From Mangrovicoccus ximenensis (GTDB lineage Bacteria; Pseudomonadota; Alphaproteobacteria; Rhodobacterales; Rhodobacteraceae), in contig NZ_QBKZ01000015.1 in assembly GCF_003056725.1 (NCBI RefSeq), positions 110,251 through 154,758 of the forward strand: a stretch of DNA of 44,508 bases, written 5' to 3'. A model generated the notes under the pieces. That model was given only the letters and a program-made list of their open reading frames with translations, did no database searches and was not told the DNA's origin. Below are positions 1 to 9,393 of this stretch, piece after piece (position 1 is the first letter of the stretch; each line of letters starts with the position of its first letter). Both the position numbers and the translations under genes were made by a program.

Positions 1-1254
1 GCCCGGCTTCAGCGTGACGAAGGCGCAGGGCGTCTCGCCCCATTTCTCGTCCGGCTTCGCTACCACCGCCGCCTCGAGGATCATCGGGTGCTTGTAGAGC
101 ACGTCCTCGACCTCGACGGAGGAGATGTTCTCGCCGCCCGAGATGATGATGTCCTTGGAGCGGTCCTTCAGCTCGACATAGCCGTCGGGATGCATCACGC
201 CGAGATCGCCCGAGGCGAACCATCCGCCCTTGAAGCTTTTCGCGGTCGAGGACGGGTTCTTCAGGTAGCCCTTCATCACGTTGTTGCCGCGCATGAAGAT
301 CTCGCCCAGCGTCTGGCCGTCCGAGGGGACCGGCTCCAGCGTGTCGGGATCGGCGACCATCAGCCCGTCGAGCGCAACGTTGCGCACGCCCTGCCGCGCC
401 TTGAGCTTGGCCTTGGCCTCGGGGCCGAGCCCGTCCCATTCGTCGCCCTTCCAGGCGCAGACCACCGAAGGACCATAGGTCTCGGTCAGGCCGTAGACGT
501 GGGTGACCTCGACGCCCATCGCCTCCATCTTCTCGATCACGGCGGCGGGCGGGCTGGCCCCGGCTGTCATAACCTTCACCTCGTGGCTGAAATCCTTCAG
601 TTCGTCGGGGGCGTTGGCCAGCAGGTTCAGCACGATCGGCGCGCCGCAGAAATGCGTCACCTTCTCGTCGCGGATCAGCTGGTAGATCTTGTCGGCGCGC
701 ACCGCACGGAGACAGACGCAGACCCCGGCATTCGCCGCGATCGTCCAGGGGAAGCACCAGCCGTTGCAATGGAACATCGGCAGCGTCCAGAGATAGCGCG
801 AATGCTGCGCCATGCCCCAGGTGACGATGTTCGACATGGCGTTCAGATGCGCGCCGCGATGGTGGTAGACCACGCCCTTCGGATCGCCGGTGGTGCCCGA
901 GGTGTAGTTCAGGCTGATCGCGTCCCATTCATCCGCGGGAAGCTGCCAGGCGAAATCGGGATCGCCCTCGTCGAGCAACTCCGCATAGGTCAGGCTGCCG
1001 ATCCGGCTGCCGCCCTCATAGGTCGCGTCCTCGATGTCGACCACCAGGATGTCGGCATAGTGCCCGGTCATCCGCACCGCGCGGCCGACCACCTCGGAGA
1101 ATTCCGGATCGACGATCACCGCCTTGGCTTCGCCGTGGTTGAGGATGAAGGCGATCGCCTCGGCATCGAGCCGGGTGTTGATCGTGTTCAGCACCGCGCC
1201 CGCCATGGGAATGCCGAAATGCGCCTCGAACATCTCGGGGATGTTGGCCGCGAG
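1..1254 (-). pseudogene. Acyl-CoA synthetase (AMP-forming), partial, N-terminus replaced
   Basis: The minus strand reads as the body of an AMP-dependent acyl-CoA ligase, which adenylates a carboxylic acid with ATP and transfers it to CoA in the cytoplasm. Visible signatures, in order, are the phosphate-binding loop YTSGTTGDPKG, the stretch VYGLTETYGPS, the hinge-region motif GWFASGDLGVMHPDGYVELKDRSKD, read here in two parts (GWFASGDLGV and YVELKDRSKD), and IISGGENISSVEVE. The overall pattern resembles the medium-chain/DmdB-like (methylmercaptopropionate-CoA ligase) group, but substrate cannot be read from sequence. The C-terminus runs off the window at base 1. The N-terminal roughly 50-60 residues are missing: at about 1245-1257 the frame continues without interruption into the N-terminus of penicillin-binding protein 1A. 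The family is certain. Whether the truncation is real or an assembly artefact is open, and artefact is more likely. Confidence 0.85.
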
Positions 1255-1506
1255 CTTCACCAGGTCGGGGATCTCCGAGGACGGCGCGAACAGCCGCCGC
1301 TCCTCGGCGAATTCGTCGATCAGCGCGCCCTCGGAGGAATAGACCCGGCTGATGGTCGGCGGCGCGTATTGCGCCAGCTGCTCGTGGTTCGGCAGGTCGC
1401 GTCCGTACATCCAGAACACGGCACCGATGATCAGGAAGCCGAGAACGGCCCCGATCGTGAGAAAGCTGAAAATCGCTCCGAAGAAGCTGAAAAAGGCGCG
1501 CAGCAC
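1255..1506 (-). pseudogene. mrcA: Penicillin-binding protein 1A, N-terminal fragment
   Basis: A GTG start at 1506, preceded by an AAGGAT ribosome site, opens about 84 residues of a class A penicillin-binding protein. They comprise a short cytoplasmic tail, one hydrophobic segment (about residues 8-33) and the conserved start of the periplasmic region (FWMYGRDLPNHEQLAQY, then ISRVYSSEGALIDEFAEERR). PBP1A is the inner-membrane glycosyltransferase/transpeptidase that builds peptidoglycan. Here the frame passes at about 1250 straight into an acyl-CoA synthetase, before the glycosyltransferase active site, so the fragment cannot work. An amidase (amiC) lies just upstream on the same strand, the usual order in this group, so that adjacency looks native and the downstream join does not. 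Confidence 0.85.
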
Positions 1507-1534
1507 CGGGATATCCTTGTCCTTGGGTTGCGGT

Positions 1535-1563
1535 CTTATAATCGCAAGCCCGTCCGGGGTCAA
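1535..1563 (-). promoter_or_regulatory. Sigma-70 promoter for the PBP1A gene
   Basis: On the minus strand a TTGACC -35 box (1558-1563) is followed after exactly 17 bases by TATAAG (1535-1540). Both are close to consensus and sit 29 bases or more upstream of the GTG start at 1506. This is a strong match in such GC-rich DNA. Confidence 0.7.
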
Positions 1564-1737
1564 AATCACAATCCGGCAGAAGCGCACAGGTTCCCTGCCG
1601 TCGGCAGGGTCCCGCCGCCCCGCCTGCCGCCCGTCCGGTCCCGGGACGCCGCGCCCGACCGCCCGTCCCGGCCGCATGCGCCCCCCCGAGACTGGACGAC
1701 GAGGCCTAATGCCGTCCTAACGTGGAACGATTCGCGG

Positions 1738-2493
1738 CTATTGCGCCCCGGCCCAGTCCGCGACGCCTTCGGCCAGCGCCCTCGCCATCGCGGCGCGCCA
1801 TTCGGGGTCCACCAGCCGCGCACGGTCCTCGGGTTCGGAGAGGTAGCCGAGCTCCACCAGAACCGACGGCACGTCGGCGGCGCGCAGGACGACGAAATTC
1901 GAATGCTTCTGCGGCGTCTTGTAGAGGGCGATCCCAGCCGCGCCGATCCTCTCCACCAGATCGGCGGCCAGCGCGTCGCTGGCCTGGAGAGACTGTTCGC
2001 GCGCCATTTCCATCAGCACGCGCATCGTGGCGTCATTGACGTCGCCCTCGGCGCTGGCCAGCGCGTTGCGTCCCAGCCGGTTCAGCAGGAAGCGGTCGCC
2101 CGATCCGGCCGAGTCCGCCGAGAGGCTGTGCACCGAGGCGCCGGTGGCATGGCCGACCAGCACCGCATCCGCATGCAGCGACACGAAAAGGTCGGCGCCC
2201 TCGCGCGTCGCCTTGGCCACCCGTTCCGAGAGCGGCACGAAGCTGTCGTCCTCGCGGGTCAGGCTGGCCTCAAAGCCGCGCGCCTCCAGCTCGTCCTTCA
2301 TCTGCCGCGCCAGCCGCAGCACGATGTCGGCCTCGCGGATGCCGTCATACTGGGCCCCCGGATCCTGGCCGCCATGGCCCGGATCGATCATCACATGCAG
2401 CTTGTACCCGGCGCCCGGGCGCTCCTCGGCGATCGGCTCGGGCGCGGCCTTCCAGCGCGCCGCCGCCCGGTCGAAGGTCGCCTGGTCGGCTCC
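1738..2493 (-). pseudogene. amiC: N-acetylmuramoyl-L-alanine amidase, C-terminal catalytic domain only
   Basis: The sequence encodes a complete Amidase_3 catalytic domain of about 220 residues. It has the first zinc motif in MMIDPGHGGQDPGA, the catalytic glutamate region (GIREADIVL), a second zinc histidine in FVSLHAD, and the C-terminal block SVLVELGYLSEPED. Such enzymes cut the amide bond between muramic acid and the stem peptide in the periplasm during septum splitting. The N-terminal signal peptide and AMIN domain are missing: about 33 linker residues upstream of the domain, the frame ends at about 2493 and a cpdB-like gene begins in a different frame. The position just ahead of mrcA is the family's usual context. 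The stop codon is at 1738-1740. The domain is certain; the truncation is probably an assembly effect. Confidence 0.88.
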
Positions 2494-3071
2494 CGGCCCG
2501 CCAGGATGCGGCGGTCCCAGTCCATGATCTGCGGCGGCACCGCGCCGGTCACGCCGATCCGCAGCCGCCGGATCCGGCCGGTGCTGTCGGCCAGGTCACG
2601 CTCCAGCAGGGTCCAGGGCGGCAGCAGCGTCTCGTCCTCCTGCGGTGCCGTGCCTTGCCGCGTCGCCACGTTGGCGCAGACCAGCGGATAGGCGGCCGCG
2701 GCCGCCGCAGCCTGCAGGAAGGGCAGGCCGTAGTTGAAATCATGGTTGCCCGGCACGGCGGCATCGACGCCCAGCCGATTCAGCGCGTCGATCATCGGAT
2801 GGGGCGCGCCGCCGCCCTCGCCGGCCGCCGCCCAGTCTCCGAGCGCGGTGCCCTGAAGCGTGTCGCCATTGTCGAAGAGCAGGCAGTTTGCCGCCTCCGC
2901 CCGGGCCGCGCGGATCAGCGTGGCCAGCCGGGTCAGCCCGGCGGCAGGCAGCGCGCGGCCGGTATCGTAGTCATGGCCGCGCAGATGGGCATGGAGATCG
3001 GAAATGCCGAGCAGCCGCAGATGGATGCGCGGGGCGTCGCCCGGGGAGGGCGGAGGGGGATTCTGCGTCAC
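2494..3071 (-). pseudogene. cpdB: 2',3'-cyclic-nucleotide phosphodiesterase/5'-nucleotidase-like, N-terminal fragment
   Basis: This is a metallophosphoesterase of the CpdB/UshA family. The metal-binding motifs are all in order: LLGISDLHAHL near the start, LLFDNGDTLQGT, then VPGNHDFNYGLPFL. The stretch IGVTGAVPPQIMDWDRR follows, typical of the bifunctional 2',3'-cyclic nucleotide 2'-phosphodiesterase/3'-nucleotidase. A GTG start at 3071 is chosen because AGGAG lies five bases upstream. No clear signal peptide follows this start, which is unusual for an enzyme that is normally periplasmic. Only about 190 residues are present, against about 650 usual. The frame is lost at about 2494, where an amidase begins. 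It is divergent from a nudC fragment 140 bases away. Confidence 0.82.
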
Positions 3072-3213
3072 GGCGTCTCCTGCTGGCCTTGGCATCACAG
3101 CTAGCAAGGGGAGCGGCCGCTTGTCCATCGCGGCCGCGCTCCGGCGCGGATTGCATGGTCCGGGGGGCTGTGTCATTCGGCCACCGGTGAAACCCGGAGA
3201 GGCGGCGGATAGC

Positions 3214-3495
3214 ATGGCGCAAATGGACAGCTATTGTTTTCAGGGCAGCGATCTGGACCGGGCGGCGCATCTGCGCCTGCAGACGGCGGAGCTGCTGGGC
3301 CGTGCGGATGCGCGCATCCTGCCAATCTGGCGCGGCAAGATCCTCGTGGCGGGCGATCCCGCCGATCGCGTGGCCTGGCTGGAGCCGGGCCAGCCGGGTC
3401 TGGGCGGGCGCGCGGAGGACACGGTCTTCCTCGGGCTCGAGGACGGCGCGGGGGCGGCGGCGCTGCTGGCCCTGGTCCGGCGGCGCGCGGCCTGA
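3214..3495 (+). pseudogene. nudC: NAD+ diphosphatase (NudC), N-terminal NUDIX-like domain fragment
   Basis: The 93-residue product matches the N-terminal NUDIX-like domain of NADH pyrophosphatase: LDRAAHLRLQT, then ARILPIWRGKILVAGD, AWLEPGQPG and TVFLGLEDG. The full enzyme, of about 320 residues, adds a zinc ribbon and a Nudix box and cleaves NAD(H), including NAD caps on RNA. Both are missing here, so the fragment cannot be active. Its last residues (ALLALVRRRAA) do not fit the family and probably come from a different gene joined at about 3455-3470. The ATG at 3214 is the most plausible start. It is divergent from the cpdB-like fragment. Confidence 0.7.
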
Positions 3496-3649
3496 GCCCG
3501 TCTTCCGGGCAGGCGGTGCCGCTTTGGGCACCTGCCTGCGCAGCGGCGCGTCCTCGTTAATCACTTCTTCGTGTGGCCGTGCAAGCCTCTTGGTGGGGTA
3601 AGCTCGGCGTCAGACCATGGAGTGCCGAACGAAGGAAGGAGCCGTACCT

Positions 3650-4387
3650 ATGCGTCTGACCTCGATCATGCCGGGCCTGTGCCTCTGGCTCGCCGCCGGA
3701 CTCGCCGCCCCCGCCGCCGCTCAGGATGTCGAACTCGAGCTGGTTCTGCTCGCCGATGCCTCGGGCTCCATCGACCGTTCCGAAACCCAGTTCCAGAGGC
3801 AGGGCTACGCCGATGCGATGACCTCCGACGAGGTGCTCGATGCGATCGCCAAGACCGCCTATGGCGTGATCGCGGTCACCTATGTCGAATGGGCCAGCGC
3901 CGGAGAGGAGGACATCGTCGTCCCCTGGATGCTGGTCGACGGCCCCGAAAGCGCCGCCCGCTTCGCCGAGGCCGTGATGGAGCCGCCGCGCCGCGCCTTC
4001 GGGCGCAACGCGATCGGCTCGGCGCTGCTGACCGGGCTCGCGCTGATCGAGAGCAACGAGTATGACGGCTGGCGCAAGGTGATCGATTTCTCCGGCGACA
4101 GCGCCAACAGCTGGAACGGCCCGCCGGTCGAGGCGGCGCGGGCCGAGGTTCTGGCCGCCGGCGTGACCATCAACGGGCTGGCCATCCTCTGCCGCAGCTG
4201 CAACGGCCGACCCGCAAGCCGCGACCTCGAAAGCCAGTACCGCGACCGGATCATCGGCGGGCCGGGCGCCTTCGTCGTCGCCGCCGAGAGCCGCGACACC
4301 TTTGCCATGGCCGTGCGCCGCAAGCTGATCCTCGAGATCGGCGGGATCCATGGCGGCCCGGCCTATGCCGGGGACTCTGCGCGGTAG
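3650..4387 (+). CDS. DUF1194 secreted von Willebrand A-like protein
   Basis: The ATG at 3650 follows a strong AAGGAAGGAG ribosome site and opens a 245-residue protein. A Sec signal peptide ends in APAAAQ (about residues 1-24). The mature part begins with the VWA strand VELELVLLADASGSID, which carries the MIDAS-type DxSxS metal motif, and continues with RKVIDFSGDSANSW. This is the DUF1194 family, common in Rhodobacteraceae and of unknown function. VWA folds usually bind ligands or partner proteins through a divalent metal, so a periplasmic binding role is inferred. It is converging on tex, 48 bases away. The gene is intact and its upstream flank belongs to a mosaic segment. Confidence 0.88.
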   Translation: MRLTSIMPGLCLWLAAGLAAPAAAQDVELELVLLADASGSIDRSETQFQRQGYADAMTSDEVLDAIAKTAYGVIAVTYVEWASAGEEDIVVPWMLVDGPESAARFAEAVMEPPRRAFGRNAIGSALLTGLALIESNEYDGWRKVIDFSGDSANSWNGPPVEAARAEVLAAGVTINGLAILCRSCNGRPASRDLESQYRDRIIGGPGAFVVAAESRDTFAMAVRRKLILEIGGIHGGPAYAGDSAR

Positions 4388-4418
4388 CCACCTGAGTCCC
4401 GCTCGCCCGCATGGCAGC

Positions 4419-4433
4419 GCTCCGGGCCGGAGC
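4419..4433. terminator. Small hairpin between convergent DUF1194 and tex genes
   Basis: A perfect six-base inverted repeat (GCTCCG / CGGAGC) with a three-base loop lies in the 48-base gap between two converging genes. There is no T-run on either side, so a terminator role is only suggested by position. Confidence 0.35.
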
Positions 4434-4435
4434 CC

Positions 4436-6718
4436 CTAGCCGTGCTGCGGGGCGTCCGCGGGCCCCCCGCCCTTCGGGCCATTGCCGCGGGGACCGTTGC
4501 CGCGCGGGCCGCCCGGACCGCGGGCATTGCGGTCCTCGCGCGCCGAGGCACCGCCATCCTTCTTCATCGACAGGCCGATGCGCTTGCGGGGGACGTCGAC
4601 TTCGGTCACCGTCACCTGGACGATCTGCCCGGCCTTCACCACCTCATGCGGGTCCTTGACGAAACGGTCGGCCAGCTGGCTGACATGGACGAGCCCGTCC
4701 TGGTGCACGCCGATATCGACGAAGGCGCCGAAGGCCGCCACGTTGGTCACCGTGCCTTCGAGCCGCATGCCGGGCTTGAGGTCCTTTATGTCTTCCACCC
4801 CGTCGGCGAAGCTCGCGGTCTTGAAGCTGGGGCGCGGGTCGCGGCCGGGCTTCTCCAGTTCCGCAAGGATGTCCTGCACCGTCGGCAGGCCGAATTCCGC
4901 ATCGGCGAAATCCTGCGCGCGCAGCCCCTTCAGCGCCGCCGGGTCGGCCATGATCGACCTCAGGTCGCGGCCGCAGGCGGCGACGATCTTGCGCGCCAGG
5001 CCATAGGCTTCGGGGTGCACGGCGGAGGCATCGAGCGGCTCGGTCCCGCCCTGGATGCGCAGGAAGCCCGCGCATTGCTCGAAGGCCTTCGGACCGAGAC
5101 CGGCAACCTTCAGGAGCGCCTTGCGCGAGGCAAACGCCCCGTTGGCATCGCGATGCGCCACGATCGCCTCGGCGAGGCGCGGGCCGAGACCGGCGACATG
5201 CGACAGCAGCGGCGCGGAGGCCGTGTTCAGGTCGACCCCGACCGCGTTCACCGCATCCTCGACCACCGCCTCGAGCGTCTTCGCGAGCCTGCGCTGGTCC
5301 ACGTCATGCTGGTACTGGCCGACGCCGATCGCCTTCGGTTCGATCTTCACCAGCTCGGCCAGCGGGTCCTGCAGGCGGCGCGCAATCGACACCGCGCCGC
5401 GGAGCGACACGTCGAGCTGCGGGAATTCCTTCGCCGCCAGTTCGGATGCCGAATAGACCGACGCCCCGGCTTCGGAGACCACCACCTTGGTTGGCTTCGC
5501 CAGCCGCTCGGGCAGGATGCGCAGCGTGTCGGCGACCAGCCGCTCGGTCTCGCGGCTCGCCGTGCCGTTGCCGACGGCAATCAGCTGGACGCCATGGCGG
5601 CTGATCAGGTCGAGAACCGCGGTCTGCGCGCCGCGGACGTCGTTCTTCGGCTGGAACGGATAGATCGTGGCGGTGTCGAGAAGCTTGCCGGTCGCGTCCA
5701 CCACGGCGGCCTTGACGCCGGTGCGGATGCCCGGATCGAGGCCCAGAACCGCCTTCGGCCCGGCGGGGGCAGCCAGAAGCAGGTCCTTGAGGTTGCGGGC
5801 GAAGACCTGGATCGCCTCGTCATGGGCGCGGGTGCGGACCTCGCCGAGCAGGTCCATGTACATGGAGAGCCCCAGCTTGACCCGCCAGGTCCAGCCCGCC
5901 GCCTTCTGCAGCCACTTGTCGCCAGGCGCATCGCCCTTGATGCCGATCTCGGAGGCGATGATGCCGGTGGCGCGCTCGGCGCCGGTTTCGGGATCGGGTG
6001 CGATGGAAAGCGTCACCACTTCCTCGGCGGCGGCGCGCAGGATCGCCAGCGCGCGGTGCGAGGGGATGTCCTTCCACTTCTCGCGATGGTCGAAATAGTC
6101 GGAGAACTTGGCGCCCTCGGCCTCCTTGCCCGGCACCACCGCCGCGGAGATATCCGCCTCGGCGCGCATGAAATCGCGCAGCCGGCCCAGCAGGTTGGCG
6201 TTCTCGCTGAGCTCCTCGACGATGATGTCGCGGGCGCCGTTCAGCGCCTCCTTGGTGCCCGGCACGGCTTCGGTGACGAATTTCGCCGCGAGCTGTTCGG
6301 GATCGGCGCCGCGGTTGCCGCGGATCGCGTCCAGGAGCGGTTCCAGCCCGTTTTCCCGAGCGATCATCGCCTTGGTGCGGCGCTTGGGCTTGTAGGGCAG
6401 GTAGATGTCCTCGAGCGCGGCCTTGGTCTCGGCCCCGGCCACGGCGCGGGCCAGCTCGGCGGTCAGCTTGCCCTGCCCGTCGATGCTGCTCAGGATCGCG
6501 GCGCGGCGGGCTTCGAGCTCGCGCAGGTAGTCGAGCCGTTCCGACAGGGTCCGGAGCTGGGTGTCGTCGAGCCCGCCGGTGACTTCCTTGCGGTAGCGGG
6601 CGACGAAGGGCACGGTCGCGCCGTCGTCGAGCAGCTCCACCGCCGCCGAGACCTGCTTCGGCGTGGCGCTGATTTCCGAGGCAATGGAGCGGGCGATGCG
6701 GTCGGCGGTCTGGTCCAA
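4436..6718 (-). CDS. tex: Tex, RNA-binding transcriptional accessory protein
   Basis: This is a 760-residue protein, full length for Tex. It begins at a TTG codon (6718) chosen because AGGAGG lies seven bases upstream. The N-terminal helical part (SATPKQVSAAVELLDDGATVPF in two conserved pieces, then LPYKPKRRTKA) is followed by a YqgF/RNase H-like domain (VLGLDPGIRTGVKAAVVD). Next come helix-hairpin-helix segments (LNTASAPLLSHVAGLG) and a C-terminal S1 domain (LEGTVTNVAAFGAFVDIGVH). The extreme tail is a low-complexity RG/NG-rich stretch. Tex binds single-stranded nucleic acid and associates with transcription; its molecular role is not fully settled. It is divergent from the pYEATS gene. Confidence 0.95.
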   Translation of the reverse strand: MDQTADRIARSIASEISATPKQVSAAVELLDDGATVPFVARYRKEVTGGLDDTQLRTLSERLDYLRELEARRAAILSSIDGQGKLTAELARAVAGAETKAALEDIYLPYKPKRRTKAMIARENGLEPLLDAIRGNRGADPEQLAAKFVTEAVPGTKEALNGARDIIVEELSENANLLGRLRDFMRAEADISAAVVPGKEAEGAKFSDYFDHREKWKDIPSHRALAILRAAAEEVVTLSIAPDPETGAERATGIIASEIGIKGDAPGDKWLQKAAGWTWRVKLGLSMYMDLLGEVRTRAHDEAIQVFARNLKDLLLAAPAGPKAVLGLDPGIRTGVKAAVVDATGKLLDTATIYPFQPKNDVRGAQTAVLDLISRHGVQLIAVGNGTASRETERLVADTLRILPERLAKPTKVVVSEAGASVYSASELAAKEFPQLDVSLRGAVSIARRLQDPLAELVKIEPKAIGVGQYQHDVDQRRLAKTLEAVVEDAVNAVGVDLNTASAPLLSHVAGLGPRLAEAIVAHRDANGAFASRKALLKVAGLGPKAFEQCAGFLRIQGGTEPLDASAVHPEAYGLARKIVAACGRDLRSIMADPAALKGLRAQDFADAEFGLPTVQDILAELEKPGRDPRPSFKTASFADGVEDIKDLKPGMRLEGTVTNVAAFGAFVDIGVHQDGLVHVSQLADRFVKDPHEVVKAGQIVQVTVTEVDVPRKRIGLSMKKDGGASAREDRNARGPGGPRGNGPRGNGPKGGGPADAPQHG

Positions 6719-6901
6719 GGGGGATCCTCCTGTTGCGGACCGCCGTTCTAGCCCCGCGCCCCGCCGCCGCCAAGAGCCGCCGCGCTGGCGGGGACGAAAT
6801 GGCCCGGCCCCGCCCGCAGCAGCGCGGATTTCCGTTGCCAGAGCGCCCGGCGCCGGTGTTCTGTGAACCTGGGCATAACGGAACGGCAGGGTGGCGCGCG
6901 C

Positions 6902-7612
6902 ATGCTGGACGAAGGCGCAGCGAAACGTCTCAGGCGGATCGGCTACGGCGTGATCGCCGTCAGCCTCGGTCTGGTCTGGCTGCCCTCGGTCGCGGGCGAG
7001 CTGGCGCGCTTCGACAGCGCCATCGCCGGGACGCTGGCCATCGGCATCGGGCTGGTTCTTATCGCCGAGCTCGGCCCCTGGATCAGCAGCCTCAAGGCCG
7101 GCGGGCTGGAGGTCGAATTCGGCGACGCGGTCTCGGGCAAGCTCAACAAGCTGGAGGCGCGGCTGGCAAGGCTCGAGGCCGCGCGCGCGGCAGAAGTGCC
7201 GGTCCTGGCGGAAGCCGCCGGGAGCGGCGCGATGCACGCCCCCGCGCTGGATCTGCCGGTGCAGTATCCGCAGGACCCGCAGAAGGGCCGGTTCGGCGGC
7301 GCGGCCAAGGTGGCGGGCTACCGGCTGTCGGCCGGGTTCCACCTGGTGTCGGAGCGGATCTGCGACATCCTCCTGCGGGTCGACGCCCCTGCGGGCATGG
7401 CCACGCCGCCCGGCGCCGTGGCGGAGTTCCACCTGCACCAGACCTTCGATCCGCAGGTCGTGCCGGTGCTGTTCCGAGACGGCACGGCGGAAATGAAGCT
7501 GATGGCCTGGGGCGGCTTCACCGTGGGCGTCTGGATCCCGGATGCGGGCGTCGAGCTGGAGCTGGACCTGGCCGCCCAGCCCGACGCGCCGCGCATCGTC
7601 CGCGAGCTTTAG
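6902..7612 (+). CDS. Membrane-anchored pYEATS-domain protein
   Basis: A 236-residue protein with two N-terminal membrane helices (about residues 16-36 and 45-63), a short coiled coil (KLNKLEARLARLEAARA) and a C-terminal domain of about 100 residues. The C-terminal part fits the prokaryotic YEATS (pYEATS) family: GYRLSAGFHLVSERI, then AEFHLHQTFDPQVVP, and MAWGGFTVGVWIPD near the end. Eukaryotic YEATS domains read acylated lysines; bacterial versions are proposed sensor or effector domains whose ligand is unknown. A cytoplasm-facing sensor on a coiled-coil stalk is the natural inference. The ATG at 6902 is preferred over a GTG at 6863, but neither has a strong ribosome site. No effector gene adjoins it: the next gene is ade. 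Confidence 0.7.
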   Translation: MLDEGAAKRLRRIGYGVIAVSLGLVWLPSVAGELARFDSAIAGTLAIGIGLVLIAELGPWISSLKAGGLEVEFGDAVSGKLNKLEARLARLEAARAAEVPVLAEAAGSGAMHAPALDLPVQYPQDPQKGRFGGAAKVAGYRLSAGFHLVSERICDILLRVDAPAGMATPPGAVAEFHLHQTFDPQVVPVLFRDGTAEMKLMAWGGFTVGVWIPDAGVELELDLAAQPDAPRIVREL

Positions 7613-7631
7613 CCGCCCCGCCCGGCACCGC

Positions 7632-7660
7632 TTTCCAAGCGCCGCGCGCTCCGCCATAAT
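7632..7660 (+). promoter_or_regulatory. Candidate sigma-70 promoter for ade
   Basis: TTTCCA (7632-7637) and CATAAT (7655-7660) are separated by 17 bases and lie about 40 bases ahead of the ade start. The -10 box matches 5 of 6 positions and the -35 box 4 of 6. Confidence 0.45.
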
Positions 7661-7698
7661 CGCGCCGAACGGCCTGTGAACGTGACGGAGTCTCCCCC

Positions 7699-9393
7699 AT
7701 GTCCGATCTTGAAAACCGCATCGCCCAGGGTCGCGGCGACCAGCCTGCCGACCTGGTGCTGAGGGGCGGCAAGCTCCTCGACCTCGTCACCGGCGACCTG
7801 CTGGACGGCGACGTGGCGATCTGCGGCGACACCATCGTCGGCATCTGCGCGGAGTACGAGGCCGAGCGGGTGATCGACGTCACCGGCCAGATCCTGGTGC
7901 CGGGCTTCATCGACACGCACCTGCATGTCGAAAGCTCGCTGGTCACGCCGATGGAATTCGACCGCTGCGTCACGCCGCGCGGCGTCACCACCGCGATCTG
8001 CGACCCGCACGAGATCGCCAACGTGCTGGGCGCCAAGGGCATCCGCTGGTTCCAGGAATGCTCGCGCCACACGCTGATGGACCTGCGCGTCCAGATCAGC
8101 TCCTGCGTGCCCTCGACCCATATGGAAACCGCCGGGGCGAAGCTCGAGGCCTCGGACCTTCGCCCGCTGATGGGGCACCCGTCGGGGATCGGGCTGGCGG
8201 AGTTCATGAACTACCCCGGCGTGATCCACCGCGATCCGGCGGCGCTGGCCAAGCTGCGCCTCTACCAGCGCGGCCATATCGACGGGCACGCGCCCTTGCT
8301 GTCGGGCAAGGACCTGAACGCCTATGTCTCGGCCGGCATCCGCACCGAGCACGAGGCGACCAACCCCGAGGAGGCGCTCGAGAAGCTCCGCAAGGGCATG
8401 CGCATCCTGATCCGCGAAGGCTCGGTCTCGAAGGACCTGCATGCGCTGCAGCCGCTGCTGACCGAGCGGACCTCGCCCTACATGTGCCTCTGCACCGATG
8501 ACCGGAACCCTCTGGACATCGCCGAGCACGGCCATCTCGACTACATGATCCGCACGCTGATCGCCCTCGGCACCCCGCCGCTGGCCGCCTACCGCGCCGC
8601 GACCCTCTCGGCGGCGGAGGCCTTCGGGCTGAAGGACCGCGGCATGATCGCGCCCGGCAAGCGCGCCGACATCGTCGCCATCGACAGCCTCGAGGGCTGC
8701 CATGCGCAGCTGGTGCTGGCCGCGGGCGTCGAGGTGACCGAAGCCGCCTTTGCCGCGCGCACGCCGGTGCAGCCGATCGGCCGCAACTCGGTCCGTGCCC
8801 CCGAGGTCGAGGCCGAGAGCTTCCGCCTGGCCGGCAATGCCGAGGCGACCGACGTGATCGGCATCCGCGAGGGGCAGATCCTGACCGACCACCTGCACGA
8901 GACCGTCGCCATCGCCGACGGAGACAAGAAGCCCGACGCCAAGCGCGACCTGATGCGCATCACCGTGATCGAGCGCCACGGCAAGAACGGCAACATCGCC
9001 AACGGCTTCGTCAAGGGCTTCGGGATGACCGCCGGGGCGATCGCCTCCACGGTCTGCCACGACCACCACAACATCGCCGTGGTGGGCGCCGACTATGCCG
9101 ACATGGCGCTGGCGGCGAACCGGCTTTCCGAGATCGAGGGCGGCTTCGTGGTGGCAAGGGACGGCGAGATCCTCGCCGAGCTGGCGCTGCCGGTGGCCGG
9201 GCTGATGAGCCTTCTGCCCTTCGAAGAGGTCAAGGACCGGCTGGTCGATCTGCGCGCCGCCGCCACCGGCCTCGGCGTCGTGCTGGAGGAACCCTTCCTG
9301 CAGCTCGCCTTCCTCGCCCTGCCGGTGATCCCGGCGCTGAAGATCACCGACCGGGGCATGGTCGATGTCACGAAGTTCGAAATCATTGCGTAA
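7699..9393 (+). CDS. ade: Adenine deaminase
   Basis: The 564-residue product is a full-length adenine deaminase of the amidohydrolase superfamily, which converts adenine to hypoxanthine and ammonia in purine salvage. The N-terminal part shows [20 protein letters not shown]. The metal-binding motif follows at [12 protein letters not shown], with His74 and His76, then [11 protein letters not shown], and the aspartate region [10 protein letters not shown]. The C-terminal domain typical of Ade is present, with [17 protein letters not shown] and [10 protein letters not shown]. The ATG at 7699 has GGAG nine bases upstream. The 3' end overlaps the next gene by 29 bases, so the two are probably co-translated. 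Confidence 0.95.
   Translation: MSDLENRIAQGRGDQPADLVLRGGKLLDLVTGDLLDGDVAICGDTIVGICAEYEAERVIDVTGQILVPGFIDTHLHVESSLVTPMEFDRCVTPRGVTTAICDPHEIANVLGAKGIRWFQECSRHTLMDLRVQISSCVPSTHMETAGAKLEASDLRPLMGHPSGIGLAEFMNYPGVIHRDPAALAKLRLYQRGHIDGHAPLLSGKDLNAYVSAGIRTEHEATNPEEALEKLRKGMRILIREGSVSKDLHALQPLLTERTSPYMCLCTDDRNPLDIAEHGHLDYMIRTLIALGTPPLAAYRAATLSAAEAFGLKDRGMIAPGKRADIVAIDSLEGCHAQLVLAAGVEVTEAAFAARTPVQPIGRNSVRAPEVEAESFRLAGNAEATDVIGIREGQILTDHLHETVAIADGDKKPDAKRDLMRITVIERHGKNGNIANGFVKGFGMTAGAIASTVCHDHHNIAVVGADYADMALAANRLSEIEGGFVVARDGEILAELALPVAGLMSLLPFEEVKDRLVDLRAAATGLGVVLEEPFLQLAFLALPVIPALKITDRGMVDVTKFEIIA

Noticed and set aside
88..2691. Long plus-strand open frame of 867 codons
   Set aside because: It lies opposite clear acyl-CoA synthetase, PBP1A, amidase and nucleotidase sequence. 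Its product is histidine/arginine/aspartate-rich with no domain, as expected for the antisense of high-GC genes.
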